DNA of 64,000 nt. It comes from Simiduia curdlanivorans (GTDB lineage Bacteria > Pseudomonadota > Gammaproteobacteria > Pseudomonadales > Cellvibrionaceae). The stretch lies in the NCBI RefSeq assembly GCF_030409605.1, contig NZ_JAUFQG010000004.1:3025001-3089000 (forward strand), written 5' to 3'. Made by a program: the position numbers and the translations under genes. Each line of letters opens with the position of its first letter. Position 1 is the stretch's first letter. Under the pieces are notes generated by a model. That model was not told where the DNA came from. It worked only from the letters and a program-made list of their open reading frames with translations, and searched no databases. Positions 8,027 to 17,213 of the stretch are shown piece by piece.

Positions 8027-10846
8027 TAAGACTCCAGTTTGGGGCTCTTCTGTTTCGAATAAAACATCTAAGTCGTGTTCGCTAGCCCAAGCTTGCAAAT
8101 TGTCGATTTCGCTGTCTAACTTTTCAACCTGTTCTTTGAGTGAACTGTAATCTTTGCATTGTAGTGATTTATCTAAATCATGCGCTGCTAGCCGCAGTGC
8201 TTCAACACCGCAATAACAGCAGCCACCGTGAAGCCGGTGAACTACAGCCTCTAGGGCGTCATACTCATTGTTCGAATAATGAAGTTTAACGTTGTCTTGA
8301 TCAGTATTTAGGCCGATTAGCAGCATAGATAACATGTCTTTCGCTAGGTTGGGTTTGTTGTTCGCTAGAACTAACGACCTATTGATGTCGACAATTTTTG
8401 GCGCCTCTAATGTAAGGGTCGCTTCGGAGGGTGAAATCTCTGTTGAGTTTTCAACTTTAAGCCAGTTTTTCTGCAGGTTGCGGGCTTTTAACCAGCGATT
8501 AATAATGTGTGCTAATTGCGCCTCGCTCACGGGCTTGCTTAAATAATCATCCATGCCTGCGAGTAGTAATTGGGATTTTTGCTCCGCCATTGCATGTGCG
8601 GTGAGTGCGACAATAGGTGTGCGACGCTTGCCAGACTCTTTATTGCGTATGACTTTTGTTGCTTCGATGCCGTCCATGATGGGCATTTGAAGATCCATAA
8701 AAATAAGGTCAAATAGTTGCCGTTCAGCTAGCTCTATTGCTTGCTTACCGTCTGATGCAAGTGTGACATCCATACCAAGTCCGTTTAACAGTTCGCCGAC
8801 CAATTGCAGGTTGGCGGGATTGTCGTCAACGGCGAGTATCTTGGGTCTAGTGTCGAAAGGTGTGATTTTTCTGCCGAGTTTGGTTTCCTCTTTTTCCGGC
8901 ATCAGCTCGTTGCGCAGTAAGGAAAGTACTCTGGATTGGATTAGCGGTTTTTCAAGATAATCACATTGGATGTTTGTTAGGTTGTGCTCTATTGCGCGTC
9001 TTGCACTTGGCGTGGTCAAAAAAACGGTTTTGCAGCTGTAGTGCAGTAGTAGTTTGTCGACAAACTCCGCTAGGCTTTGCAAATCAAAGTTGCGTTCGAG
9101 TTGAGGTTCAATGTCATAGAATACAACCTCTAATGGCTGATTGAGCTGTGATTGGCTTTTAACGAGGGTTAGTATTTCTGGAATGCTGGTACCTGTAAAC
9201 AAGATGCCGCTTTCCGATTTAATGATTTCGCGCATGTGATTCGCTAGCTGTTGGTTTGCGCTGAACATACCAAAGTGGCAATTGGCGAGAAGGTGGGTTG
9301 CCTCCTGTTGATAGGATTCCTGTTCGACACCGAAGCGGGCTGTAAACCAAAATAAGGCGCCGCCTTGACCGCTACTTTTCACCCCAATCTCACCGTTCAT
9401 TCGGCGTATTAGGCCTTTAGAAACCGCTAGCCCCAAACCTGTGCCACCATGTTTTCTCGTGTTGCTAGTGTCGATTTGGCTAAAGGCCTGAAACAGCTTC
9501 TCGCGATCTTGCTCCGACACGCCCACGCCTGAATCTTGAACACTAATTTCGACTTCTACTTGAGTTTCTTCGGTGGTTTTTAGTATTGCATTGAGAATAA
9601 CATTGCCGCCGCTGGAAAATTTTATGGCGTTACTCACGAGGTTGGTTAAAATTTGTTTCAGGCGTAAAGGGTCACCTAATAGATGAGACGGAAGATTTCG
9701 GTCGATATGTAAAATGAGCTGTATGTTCTTTTCATGGGCGGCGGGGGCCATTATTTGCATGGCATCTTCAATGACATGGCGCAAGTGCAGGGGAATGTAA
9801 TCTAACTGTAGCCGTCCTGTTTCAATTTTCGAAAAATCGAGTACGTCGTTGATAATGGTTAGTAAGCCTTGCGAGGAGCTTTGAATGGTTCGCAGGTACT
9901 CGCGCTGTTGTTCGCTGACGGAGGTTTTTAATAGCAGACTGGTGAAGCCTATAATGCCATTTAATGGTGTTCGGATTTCGTGCGAGGTGTTGGCTAGAAA
10001 ATCTGATTTTACTCGGCTTGCCTCAACTGCTTCCTTTCTCGCCAGATCCAGTTCGATATTTTGGATTTCAATGGTTTCCAGAGTTTCGCGCAAGTCTTCT
10101 ATGGATTGATCGATATTTCGTTGAATGTCATCTTGTGTTTCTTTTAAACCAAGCGCCAATGCATTGAGGGCGTTGAATACATCATCGAACTCTGTGAGCT
10201 CGGTAGCTTCTATATGTAAATCGTGCTGTCCTTTTTTTAATTGTTTGATGCCTTTGAGAACCTGCTCTATGCCTTCACTTATTTGTCGACTATAGCCAAT
10301 GACCAGATAAGCACTTAGGCAGGCGGCAATTAATCCGGCAAGCATGGCCAAGAGTAAGGTTTTATATTCAAGTAGAGTGAAATCATCAGTGGATATTTCG
10401 ACGATGAGCCAACCGAAGGGCGCAAAGGCGTCGTGGTCGGCATGTATTGGTACAATATATAAGGTGCTGTCACCGAGTTCCTGATGGCTGGGGTCTAAGC
10501 CAAACTTCTCCGGGTTGATATTTGCTTCCGGCGAAAACCTTGGGCCGGAGTGAATGAGTGGCGATTTGTTTAAGTCGTAAACCCGAACGGCAATAATATC
10601 GCTATCGGTCACAGAGGTATGTACCACCGACTGAAGTAGCAGCCTATTGTGCATTGACTGGTAGGTGAGTTGCGCGAAGAGCCGGCTGAGGTGATAGCCG
10701 CGCTCTAGCGATATCTTAGATAGCTGCGTCAAGTAAAGCGCTGCGAGTAATGCCGTTAAAATGAGCGTTATTCCAGCGATAGGCAGTAGAGCAAGCTTGA
10801 GAGATCGACCTTTGATTGCGCTGTTGTGATTGAGGTTGTTGGGCAT
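8015..10846 (-). CDS. barA: GacS/BarA-type hybrid sensor histidine kinase
   Basis: Tripartite membrane sensor kinase; GacS/BarA phosphorylates GacA/UvrY and controls CsrA-sequestering small RNAs. In order: TM1 (about residues 18-40), a periplasmic sensor loop of about 115 residues, TM2 (about 164-185), a HAMP segment, a coiled coil, and HisKA with the H-box ANTSHEIRTPLNG (His near 289). These are followed by an ATPase domain with HGGTGLGLAV, a receiver with VDDNPANLQL and phospho-Asp near 717 in FMDLQMPIMDG, and a C-terminal HPt with VHRLHGG (His near 869). The ATG at 10846 is used; an in-frame TTG lies four codons upstream. It faces recO and is divergent from cysM, as gacS is near cysM in Pseudomonas. 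Confidence 0.93.
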   Translation of the reverse strand: MPNNLNHNSAIKGRSLKLALLPIAGITLILTALLAALYLTQLSKISLERGYHLSRLFAQLTYQSMHNRLLLQSVVHTSVTDSDIIAVRVYDLNKSPLIHSGPRFSPEANINPEKFGLDPSHQELGDSTLYIVPIHADHDAFAPFGWLIVEISTDDFTLLEYKTLLLAMLAGLIAACLSAYLVIGYSRQISEGIEQVLKGIKQLKKGQHDLHIEATELTEFDDVFNALNALALGLKETQDDIQRNIDQSIEDLRETLETIEIQNIELDLARKEAVEASRVKSDFLANTSHEIRTPLNGIIGFTSLLLKTSVSEQQREYLRTIQSSSQGLLTIINDVLDFSKIETGRLQLDYIPLHLRHVIEDAMQIMAPAAHEKNIQLILHIDRNLPSHLLGDPLRLKQILTNLVSNAIKFSSGGNVILNAILKTTEETQVEVEISVQDSGVGVSEQDREKLFQAFSQIDTSNTRKHGGTGLGLAVSKGLIRRMNGEIGVKSSGQGGALFWFTARFGVEQESYQQEATHLLANCHFGMFSANQQLANHMREIIKSESGILFTGTSIPEILTLVKSQSQLNQPLEVVFYDIEPQLERNFDLQSLAEFVDKLLLHYSCKTVFLTTPSARRAIEHNLTNIQCDYLEKPLIQSRVLSLLRNELMPEKEETKLGRKITPFDTRPKILAVDDNPANLQLVGELLNGLGMDVTLASDGKQAIELAERQLFDLIFMDLQMPIMDGIEATKVIRNKESGKRRTPIVALTAHAMAEQKSQLLLAGMDDYLSKPVSEAQLAHIINRWLKARNLQKNWLKVENSTEISPSEATLTLEAPKIVDINRSLVLANNKPNLAKDMLSMLLIGLNTDQDNVKLHYSNNEYDALEAVVHRLHGGCCYCGVEALRLAAHDLDKSLQCKDYSSLKEQVEKLDSEIDNLQAWASEHDLDVLFETEEPQTGVLSTK

Positions 10847-10958
10847 TTCACCATCCAATTTGGTACCGGTTTAACCTTACCATAATCGGCTGTAGAATAG
10901 CGCCCTCTGGCTGGTTCGAACAGTCCGAAAATCGCCATTTTTTACTGAAGGTTTTTAT

Positions 10959-11867
10959 ATGACGTTGCCGCAAAATCTTAAGTCACTGCCGACTATGGAA
11001 TCACTCGTGGGCAATACCCCCCTCGTGAGGTTGCAGAGAATGGGCGTTGATAGCTCGAACGTCATACTGGCGAAGTTGGAAGGCACTAATCCCGCGGGTT
11101 CGGTTAAAGATCGCCCAGCCCTGTCGATGATTCAAAGAGCCGAGCTGCGCGGTGATATTAAGCCAGGGGATAGGCTGATAGAGGCAACCAGTGGCAATAC
11201 CGGTATTGCGCTTGCTATGGTGGCGGCCATCAAAGGCTATCCCATTACATTGATCATGCCCGATAGCGCGACAGAAGAGCGCAAAGCCGCTATGAAGGCC
11301 TATGGCGCTGAGCTGATTTTAGTGACCAAGGATCAAGGTATGGAGGGCGCGCGCGACCTGGCCCTACAAATGCAGCAACAAGGGCTCGGTAAAGTTCTTG
11401 ACCAGTTTGCCAATCTAGATAACCCCCAGGCGCATTACGAAACCACTGGCCCCGAAATTTGGCAGCAAACCGAAGGTAAAATAACCCATTTTGTTAGCTC
11501 CATGGGAACCACGGGCACAATCATGGGGGTTTCGCGCTACTTGAAAGAGCAGAACCCAGCGATTCGAATTATTGGCCTGCAACCCGATGAGGGCGCCAGC
11601 ATTCCCGGTATACGTCGTTGGCCTGAGGCTTATTTACCACGTATTTTTGACAGAAACCGGGTCGATAATATCGTTAATATGAGCCAGAAACTTGCCGAAG
11701 ACACAATGCGAGATTTGGCTACCATTGAGGGTATCTTCTGTGGCGTATCCTCCGGAGGAGCCATTGCCGCGGCATTGGCCTTAAACCAGCAGGTTGAAAA
11801 TGCCGTTATTGTGGCCATTATTTGCGATCGTGGTGACAGATACCTGTCGTCTGGAGTTTTTTCTTAA
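10959..11867 (+). CDS. cysM: Cysteine synthase B (O-acetylserine sulfhydrylase)
   Basis: PLP enzyme making cysteine from O-acetylserine and sulfide or thiosulfate. The PLP lysine is Lys50 in GTNPAGSVKDRPA. The substrate loop ATSGNTG and the phosphate-binding GTTGTIMG follow. The ending GDRYLSSGVF is typical of CysM. The length of 302 is typical of CysM rather than CysK. A ribosome binding site GAAGG precedes the ATG. The stop abuts the rlmD start with no spacer, giving a cysM-rlmD-relA-mazG transcription unit like that of Pseudomonas. Confidence 0.95.
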   Translation: MTLPQNLKSLPTMESLVGNTPLVRLQRMGVDSSNVILAKLEGTNPAGSVKDRPALSMIQRAELRGDIKPGDRLIEATSGNTGIALAMVAAIKGYPITLIMPDSATEERKAAMKAYGAELILVTKDQGMEGARDLALQMQQQGLGKVLDQFANLDNPQAHYETTGPEIWQQTEGKITHFVSSMGTTGTIMGVSRYLKEQNPAIRIIGLQPDEGASIPGIRRWPEAYLPRIFDRNRVDNIVNMSQKLAEDTMRDLATIEGIFCGVSSGGAIAAALALNQQVENAVIVAIICDRGDRYLSSGVFS

Positions 11868-13244
11868 ATGTCGATAAAAAAAACTTCACAGCCGGCAGGG
11901 CGACGCGGTTTCAGGCCGGCAAAGCCAAAGTCCAAAGCTAAGCCACTCAATAATGTTTTGACGGAAATTGTTATAGATCGCTTGGCTCACGATGGCCGAG
12001 GTATAGGTCTGATGGCCGGTAAAATAGTGTTTGTTGACCAAGCGTTACCACCAGAAAAGCATATCATCAAAATAGTGTCGCAAAAATCAAAGTTTTCAGA
12101 AGCTATTTCTGAATCTATTGTTGGCGAATCTAGTCCTGAGCGCGTGGCACCCGCTTGTGCCTATTATGCGAGTTGCGGTGGTTGCCAACTTCAGCATTTG
12201 CAGCCAGATGCGCAATTAACCTTTAAGTCAAACTTGGTGCTGGATCAATTACGCCGAGTTCAGTTAGACATTCCGTCAGAGAAAGTCGCATATATTGTTG
12301 CCAAGAATACCTTTGGTTACCGCAGCCGTGCGCGGCTTTCATTGAATCACAAGGGTAGCCCCTATGCCGGGTTCAAAGCCAGAGCCAATAGTCAAATTAT
12401 TAAAATTGATAGCTGCCCGGTACTCGATCCTAGTTTAGATGCCTGCCTGGCGCCGTTGCAGCGTGAGCTGGCACATATTCGGCCTGAAGTTCTTGGGCAC
12501 ATTGAAATGCTCAAAACACAACCTTCGCCAGTGCTAGTTTTACGGCATGTGGCTGCGTTAACGGATATCGAACGGGACATACTGTTCAAGTTAAGCGTGG
12601 AAATTGGCGCAGAGGTGTATTTACAGCCCGATAGCTCTGCCAACTACTATTGCCTCGACGGTACTAAGACGGACATCCACTTTACCGTAACGGTGCCGCA
12701 TGTTGCTCAGCCAGTCAATTATCAGATTAGTAACTTTAGTCAGGTGAACCCCGCTGTTAACTACGCAATGGTAGAGCAAGCTTTGTCCTGGGCAAAACCT
12801 TGCAAAGATGATGTTTGGTTGGATTTATTTTGTGGTGTGGGAAATTTAACACTGCCATTTTCGACTGTTGTGCACCAGGTTATTGGTGTAGAGGCCATAG
12901 CTGATATGGTCGAGCAAGCTAAGGCGAATGCGGACAGCCTAGGTATCACTAACTGTCGTTTTTTGGCGGCGGATTTAGAAAAAGTTGAATCCTTGCGCCT
13001 ATTACCTAAAAAAGTAGACGGTGTTATTTTAGATCCGCCACGCGCGGGTGCGAAATCGGTTGTTGACAATATTAGCCGATTGAAACCCCGTAAAATACTC
13101 TATATTGCTTGTGATCCAGCCACCTTTGCACGCGATGCAAAGATCTTAGTAGCGGCGGGTTATCAGATAGAGCGCGTCGGTGCTTTAGATATGTTTCCCC
13201 AGACAATGCACGTTGAAACGATGGCTTTGTTTATCCGCAGCTAA
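11868..13244 (+). CDS. rlmD: 23S rRNA (uracil-1939-C5)-methyltransferase RlmD
   Basis: SAM-dependent methyltransferase with an iron-sulfur cluster, modifying U1939 of 23S rRNA. An N-terminal TRAM domain is followed by cluster cysteines at 97, 103 and 106 (CAYYASCGGC) and a fourth in KIDSCPVL. The SAM-binding motif is WLDLFCGVGNLTLP, the catalytic DPPRAGAKS follows, and the nucleophile lies in YIACDPATFARD. The N-terminal tail is rich in lysine and arginine (first 27 residues), consistent with RNA contact. It begins at the base after the cysM stop. Confidence 0.96.
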   Translation: MSIKKTSQPAGRRGFRPAKPKSKAKPLNNVLTEIVIDRLAHDGRGIGLMAGKIVFVDQALPPEKHIIKIVSQKSKFSEAISESIVGESSPERVAPACAYYASCGGCQLQHLQPDAQLTFKSNLVLDQLRRVQLDIPSEKVAYIVAKNTFGYRSRARLSLNHKGSPYAGFKARANSQIIKIDSCPVLDPSLDACLAPLQRELAHIRPEVLGHIEMLKTQPSPVLVLRHVAALTDIERDILFKLSVEIGAEVYLQPDSSANYYCLDGTKTDIHFTVTVPHVAQPVNYQISNFSQVNPAVNYAMVEQALSWAKPCKDDVWLDLFCGVGNLTLPFSTVVHQVIGVEAIADMVEQAKANADSLGITNCRFLAADLEKVESLRLLPKKVDGVILDPPRAGAKSVVDNISRLKPRKILYIACDPATFARDAKILVAAGYQIERVGALDMFPQTMHVETMALFIRS

Positions 13245-13270
13245 ATCGTATTCACCATTTTGGAAGACCC

Positions 13271-15523
13271 ATGGTTAAAGTTAGAGAAGATCAACCCATA
13301 AACGCTGAAGGTCAGATTGATGTCGATGCGTGGATGGTTCGACTTTCGTCCAAACTGTCGCTTAGCGCCGTAGAGTGTGAGGCTGTTAGGTCAGCATGCC
13401 TGCTCGCGGTTGAGGTTGAGCAAGCCGCTATCGCCAACGAAAACATTTGGGTGACGGGCATAAGCAGCTCGAAAACCGGTTTGGAGATGGCTGAGATTTT
13501 AGCGGATTTGAATCTTGATGCGGATACCTTGATTGCCGCCATTCTCTACCGCGCTGTGCGCGAAGGGAAATTACAGCTAATCGCTGTGTCAAAACAATTT
13601 GGTGAGAAAATTGCGAAGCTAATTGACGGTGTGTTGCGCATGGCTGCGATTAGCGGCCTGCAATTGGCCGACGACCAATCAGCGCTTGGCCGGCAATCGG
13701 AAGAGCACGCTGAAAATGTGCGGAAAATGCTCGTTGCCATGGTCGATGACGTCCGAGTCGCGCTGATCAAATTAGCCGAGCGAACCTGTGCCATTAGGGC
13801 GTTGAAAACGGCAACGCCAGAGCGTCGGCTCAGAGTGGCACGGGAGATTGCGAATGTGTATGCACCCTTGGCGCACCGCTTGGGTATCGGCCACATTAAG
13901 TGGGAGCTGGAGGATCTATCGTTCCGCTACTTGGAGCCGGATGATTATAAAACAATTGCGCGATTATTGGACGAAAAGCGGTTAGGGCGTCAGCAGTATA
14001 TTGAGAATGTCATTGCGACTCTTAAAGCAGAATTAGCGGGGGCATTGATTGAAGGTGATATCAGTGGTCGAGCTAAGCATATCTACAGTATTTGGCGAAA
14101 AATGCGCCGAAAGAGTATTGGTTTCTCTCAAGTTTACGACATTCGAGCTGTGAGAATTCTTGTTCCCACCGTCCGAGATTGCTATGCCGTGCTTGGTATA
14201 GTGCACTCGCTTTGGCGCAATATTCCCAACGAATTTGACGATTATATTGCCTCACCTAAGGAGAATGGCTATCGCTCTTTGCATACGGCAGTAATCGGAC
14301 CAGAACAAAAAGTATTAGAGGTACAGATTCGTTCTCACTCGATGCACGAGGATGCAGAGTTCGGCGTGTGCGCGCACTGGCGCTACAAAGGAACAGATAA
14401 GGAAGAAGTTCAGTCGGGTTACGATCAAAAAATTGCGTGGTTACGCCAAGTATTGGATTGGCATGAGGAGCTCGGCAACAAGTCTGACGACAATTTACTC
14501 GCCGATCATTTAAATCCGAGTTTAAATCAAGATCGAATTTATGTGTTTACCCCAGAAGGGCATGTTGTGGATCTCCAAAGTGGATCGACGCCGCTGGACT
14601 TCGCCTACCGTATTCATACGGATGTCGGTAATCGTTGTTGTGGTGCCAAAGTTAATGGCCGAATAGTGCCGCTCAACTACCACCTATGTACCTCAGATCA
14701 GGTAGAGATATTGACCGGTAAACGCGAGTCGCCGAGTCGAGATTGGCTAAGCCCCGCCTTAGGTTATGTCACCAGCTCCCGTGCGCGATCGAAAATACAA
14801 CAGTGGTTTAAGTTACAGGCTAAAGATAAAAACTTAGCTGATGGTCGCTCGCTACTCGACAAGGAGTTCAAGCGTCTCGCCGTGCAGGATATAGATTTCT
14901 TAGCACTAGCGAAGACGCTGCGCTATAACAACTTAGATGACTTATACACTGCCGTTGGGGCTAGCGATGTCAGTGTTTCGCAAGTGCTTAACGCGGCTCA
15001 GCGTCTGATTGATGCCGATTCAACAGAAGAGCCGCAATTAAATATTGTGCGGCCCTCGAAGAATAAGGGGGATGGAGCGGGCGTATTTATCGATGGCGTG
15101 GGTAATCTACTTACCCATATTGCAAAGTGCTGTTCACCAGTACCAGGCGACGCGATCAATGGCTATATAACCTTGGGCAAAGGTGTTTCGATTCATCGGC
15201 AGGATTGCAGCAATATTTTGCAATTGGAAGCAGATGAACCCGAACGAATCATTCAGGTTTCCTGGGGCGGTGCGCCGGATAAGGTTTACAGCGTCGATGT
15301 GCTTATTGAGGCGTTTGACCGACACGGGCTATTGCGCGATGTAACGGCATTACTCGATAGTGAAAAAATAAACGTTATCGCCATGCAAACTTTGTCCGAT
15401 AAAAATCTAAATACCGTGGATATGCAAGTAACCATCGAAGTTCGTAATTTCAACGCCCTAAGCCGAGCCTTAACGCGCCTGAATCAGTTGCCCAACATCG
15501 CGGCAGCGCGAAGGAAGCGTTGA
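13271..15523 (+). CDS. relA: GTP pyrophosphokinase RelA, (p)ppGpp synthetase I
   Basis: Ribosome-associated alarmone synthetase responding to amino acid starvation. The N-terminal hydrolase-like domain lacks the HD catalytic pair (AAILYRAVREGKL replaces the usual HDTxEDT region), as expected for monofunctional RelA. The synthetase domain has EFDDYIASPKENGYRSLHT; the acidic EFDD variant is diagnostic of RelA over SpoT. TGS (YVFTPEGHVVDLQSGSTPLD), helical/zinc-finger and ACT domains follow. The length of 750 is normal. The gene ends one base before mazG. Confidence 0.96.
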   Translation: MVKVREDQPINAEGQIDVDAWMVRLSSKLSLSAVECEAVRSACLLAVEVEQAAIANENIWVTGISSSKTGLEMAEILADLNLDADTLIAAILYRAVREGKLQLIAVSKQFGEKIAKLIDGVLRMAAISGLQLADDQSALGRQSEEHAENVRKMLVAMVDDVRVALIKLAERTCAIRALKTATPERRLRVAREIANVYAPLAHRLGIGHIKWELEDLSFRYLEPDDYKTIARLLDEKRLGRQQYIENVIATLKAELAGALIEGDISGRAKHIYSIWRKMRRKSIGFSQVYDIRAVRILVPTVRDCYAVLGIVHSLWRNIPNEFDDYIASPKENGYRSLHTAVIGPEQKVLEVQIRSHSMHEDAEFGVCAHWRYKGTDKEEVQSGYDQKIAWLRQVLDWHEELGNKSDDNLLADHLNPSLNQDRIYVFTPEGHVVDLQSGSTPLDFAYRIHTDVGNRCCGAKVNGRIVPLNYHLCTSDQVEILTGKRESPSRDWLSPALGYVTSSRARSKIQQWFKLQAKDKNLADGRSLLDKEFKRLAVQDIDFLALAKTLRYNNLDDLYTAVGASDVSVSQVLNAAQRLIDADSTEEPQLNIVRPSKNKGDGAGVFIDGVGNLLTHIAKCCSPVPGDAINGYITLGKGVSIHRQDCSNILQLEADEPERIIQVSWGGAPDKVYSVDVLIEAFDRHGLLRDVTALLDSEKINVIAMQTLSDKNLNTVDMQVTIEVRNFNALSRALTRLNQLPNIAAARRKR

Positions 15524-15524
15524 T

Positions 15525-16358
15525 ATGGCTGCTAAATATAAGCTCGATGATTTACTTTATTTAATGCAGCGTTTGCGAGACCCGGCGTCCGGTTGCCCCT
15601 GGGATTTAGCTCAGTCTTATGCGTCTATTGTGCCTAGTACGCTGGAAGAGGCTTATGAAGTAACGGATACCATCGAGCGCGGCGATTTAACCCACCTTGA
15701 AGAGGAGCTTGGCGATCTATTGTTTCAGGTGGTTTTTTATGCTCGGCTCGGCGAGGAGGATGGGCTGTTTAGTTTCAACTCTATTGTAAACTCGTTAACC
15801 TCTAAGTTGTTGCGCCGTCATCCCCATGTTTTTGCCTCGGGGAACTTGTATTCCGAATCAGGTGAAAACGCCACTGTGTCGGTTATGGCCTCGGACGGCG
15901 TAAAAAAACAGTGGGAGTCGATTAAATCTCAAGAGCGCGCAGACAAAGGCAAGCATGGTCAGTTGGCTGATGTGCCGCTTAATTTTCCCTCGGTTACCCG
16001 AGCACAAAAGCTACAAAAGCGCGCTTCACAGGTGGGTTTTGATTTTGGCTCCATTAAACTTGCCATGGAGAAAGTGCACGAGGAGTTGGCTGAGGTTGAG
16101 GCTGAAATTGCTTTGCTGGAAAATACGGATTGCTCTATAGCCTTAGGGCAGGAGTTGGGCGATTTAATTTTTTCGGTAATAAATGTGTGTCGTTTAGCCA
16201 GCTTCGATGCCGAAACGCTTTTACGCAGTACCAATAAAAAATTCGAGAAGCGATTTTCCGCTATGGAACAGGTCATTGAAGGTGAAGGGCAGGCGCTTAA
16301 AAATACTAGCCTCCAGGATATGGAGGCTGTTTGGCAGCAGGTTAAGCAGCTTGATTAG
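15525..16358 (+). CDS. mazG: Nucleoside triphosphate pyrophosphohydrolase MazG
   Basis: Hydrolyses NTPs and dNTPs to monophosphates and PPi; in E. coli it lowers (p)ppGpp indirectly during starvation. Two tandem MazG domains are visible. The first has the metal-binding LEEAYEVTDTIERGD and EEELGDLLFQVVF; the second has EKVHEELAEVEAE and ELGDLIFSVINV. The length of 277 fits the two-domain form. It lies immediately after relA, the classical relA-mazG pairing. The 3' end overlaps the convergent membrane-protein gene by 17 bases. Confidence 0.95.
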   Translation: MAAKYKLDDLLYLMQRLRDPASGCPWDLAQSYASIVPSTLEEAYEVTDTIERGDLTHLEEELGDLLFQVVFYARLGEEDGLFSFNSIVNSLTSKLLRRHPHVFASGNLYSESGENATVSVMASDGVKKQWESIKSQERADKGKHGQLADVPLNFPSVTRAQKLQKRASQVGFDFGSIKLAMEKVHEELAEVEAEIALLENTDCSIALGQELGDLIFSVINVCRLASFDAETLLRSTNKKFEKRFSAMEQVIEGEGQALKNTSLQDMEAVWQQVKQLD

Positions 16359-17199
16359 AGTGTCGGCTTTTTTTCTGGATTTCCTCTTGCCATTCAAAAA
16401 TGTTCAGTTCGATAAAAACGAATGCGATTAGCCAGAGGAATGCGTCCCAGAAGTCTAGAAAGTCTCCGTCAATCCACCAGTAAATGGCGCAGGCCAGCAA
16501 TGTGCCGTATAAGCCTGCCTTAATCCAACTGGAAAGCGCAAGAAAAGGGCCCATCACCCGCTTGCTGGTTTGTAGATAGACATCTATCTCTAGCACAACC
16601 ACGATGAGTACCCAAGTTAGTGCATTGATCACGTCTACAACGGCTAGGTTTTCTATAATGTTATAGGACTCTACGCTGCCTATGATTTCCGTGCCATTTA
16701 GTCTCATCATATCTACGCCGTTAAGCTCGTTGCAGCTGGCTGCGCTAAGGGGCTGATATTCGTTCAATGAAATAATTTGAGTAAAGCTTGTGTTGACCAG
16801 TTCGCATGCGTCCGCGATGCTAAACGGGCTGGCTGCCATGACGGCTATATAGCGAGATATATAACCATAGAGTGAATAGAAAATGAAAATATAGCTTAGG
16901 GTGCGTAGTGAAAACAGCGCCAACTTTACTCTATTAGTTAGATATTTGTCGCTTACGATGTAAGTCTCCAGTTCAAATAGCAGCAAAAGCAACACCCAAG
17001 AGAGGGTGTCTATGCTATCGGAATAGGCCTCGCCTAATTGAAAAATCGGTACGCCGCCAGAAAATGTGTGTGCTATAGCCGCAGTATTTTCTTGAAAGAA
17101 AAAGTATAGGTTTACAACCAATAAGCTATAGATAGCGTATTTAAATACTTGAAATAAGAAGTACAGTGACGGTTTAGGAAAGTTTATAAATAGGCTCAT
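16342..17199 (-). CDS. Unrecognised six-helix membrane protein with a threefold internal repeat
   Basis: I do not recognise this 285-residue protein. It has six likely membrane helices arranged as three two-helix units: about 18-37/62-82, 96-116/190-210 and 224-244/250-270. The second helix of each unit carries the same motif: Trp, eight positions later Glu, then an acidic or amide residue and an aromatic. The three copies are W68-E76-E78-Y80, W196-E204-D206-Y208 and W256-E264-N266-F268. A loop of about 70 residues with two cysteines (132, 156) separates helices 3 and 4. It starts 14 bases after the amidohydrolase gene, so it is probably the last gene of that operon. No ribosome binding site is obvious. 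A channel or carrier role is conceivable but not shown. Confidence 0.7.
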   Translation of the reverse strand: MSLFINFPKPSLYFLFQVFKYAIYSLLVVNLYFFFQENTAAIAHTFSGGVPIFQLGEAYSDSIDTLSWVLLLLLFELETYIVSDKYLTNRVKLALFSLRTLSYIFIFYSLYGYISRYIAVMAASPFSIADACELVNTSFTQIISLNEYQPLSAASCNELNGVDMMRLNGTEIIGSVESYNIIENLAVVDVINALTWVLIVVVLEIDVYLQTSKRVMGPFLALSSWIKAGLYGTLLACAIYWWIDGDFLDFWDAFLWLIAFVFIELNIFEWQEEIQKKSRHSNQAA

Positions 17200-17213
17200 T
17201 AGTTATTTATCTA

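Noticed and set aside
10900..10930. GGTTCGAA sequence as part of a tRNA T-arm
   Set aside because: No acceptor stem or anticodon arm can be built around it in the 100-bp barA-cysM gap.
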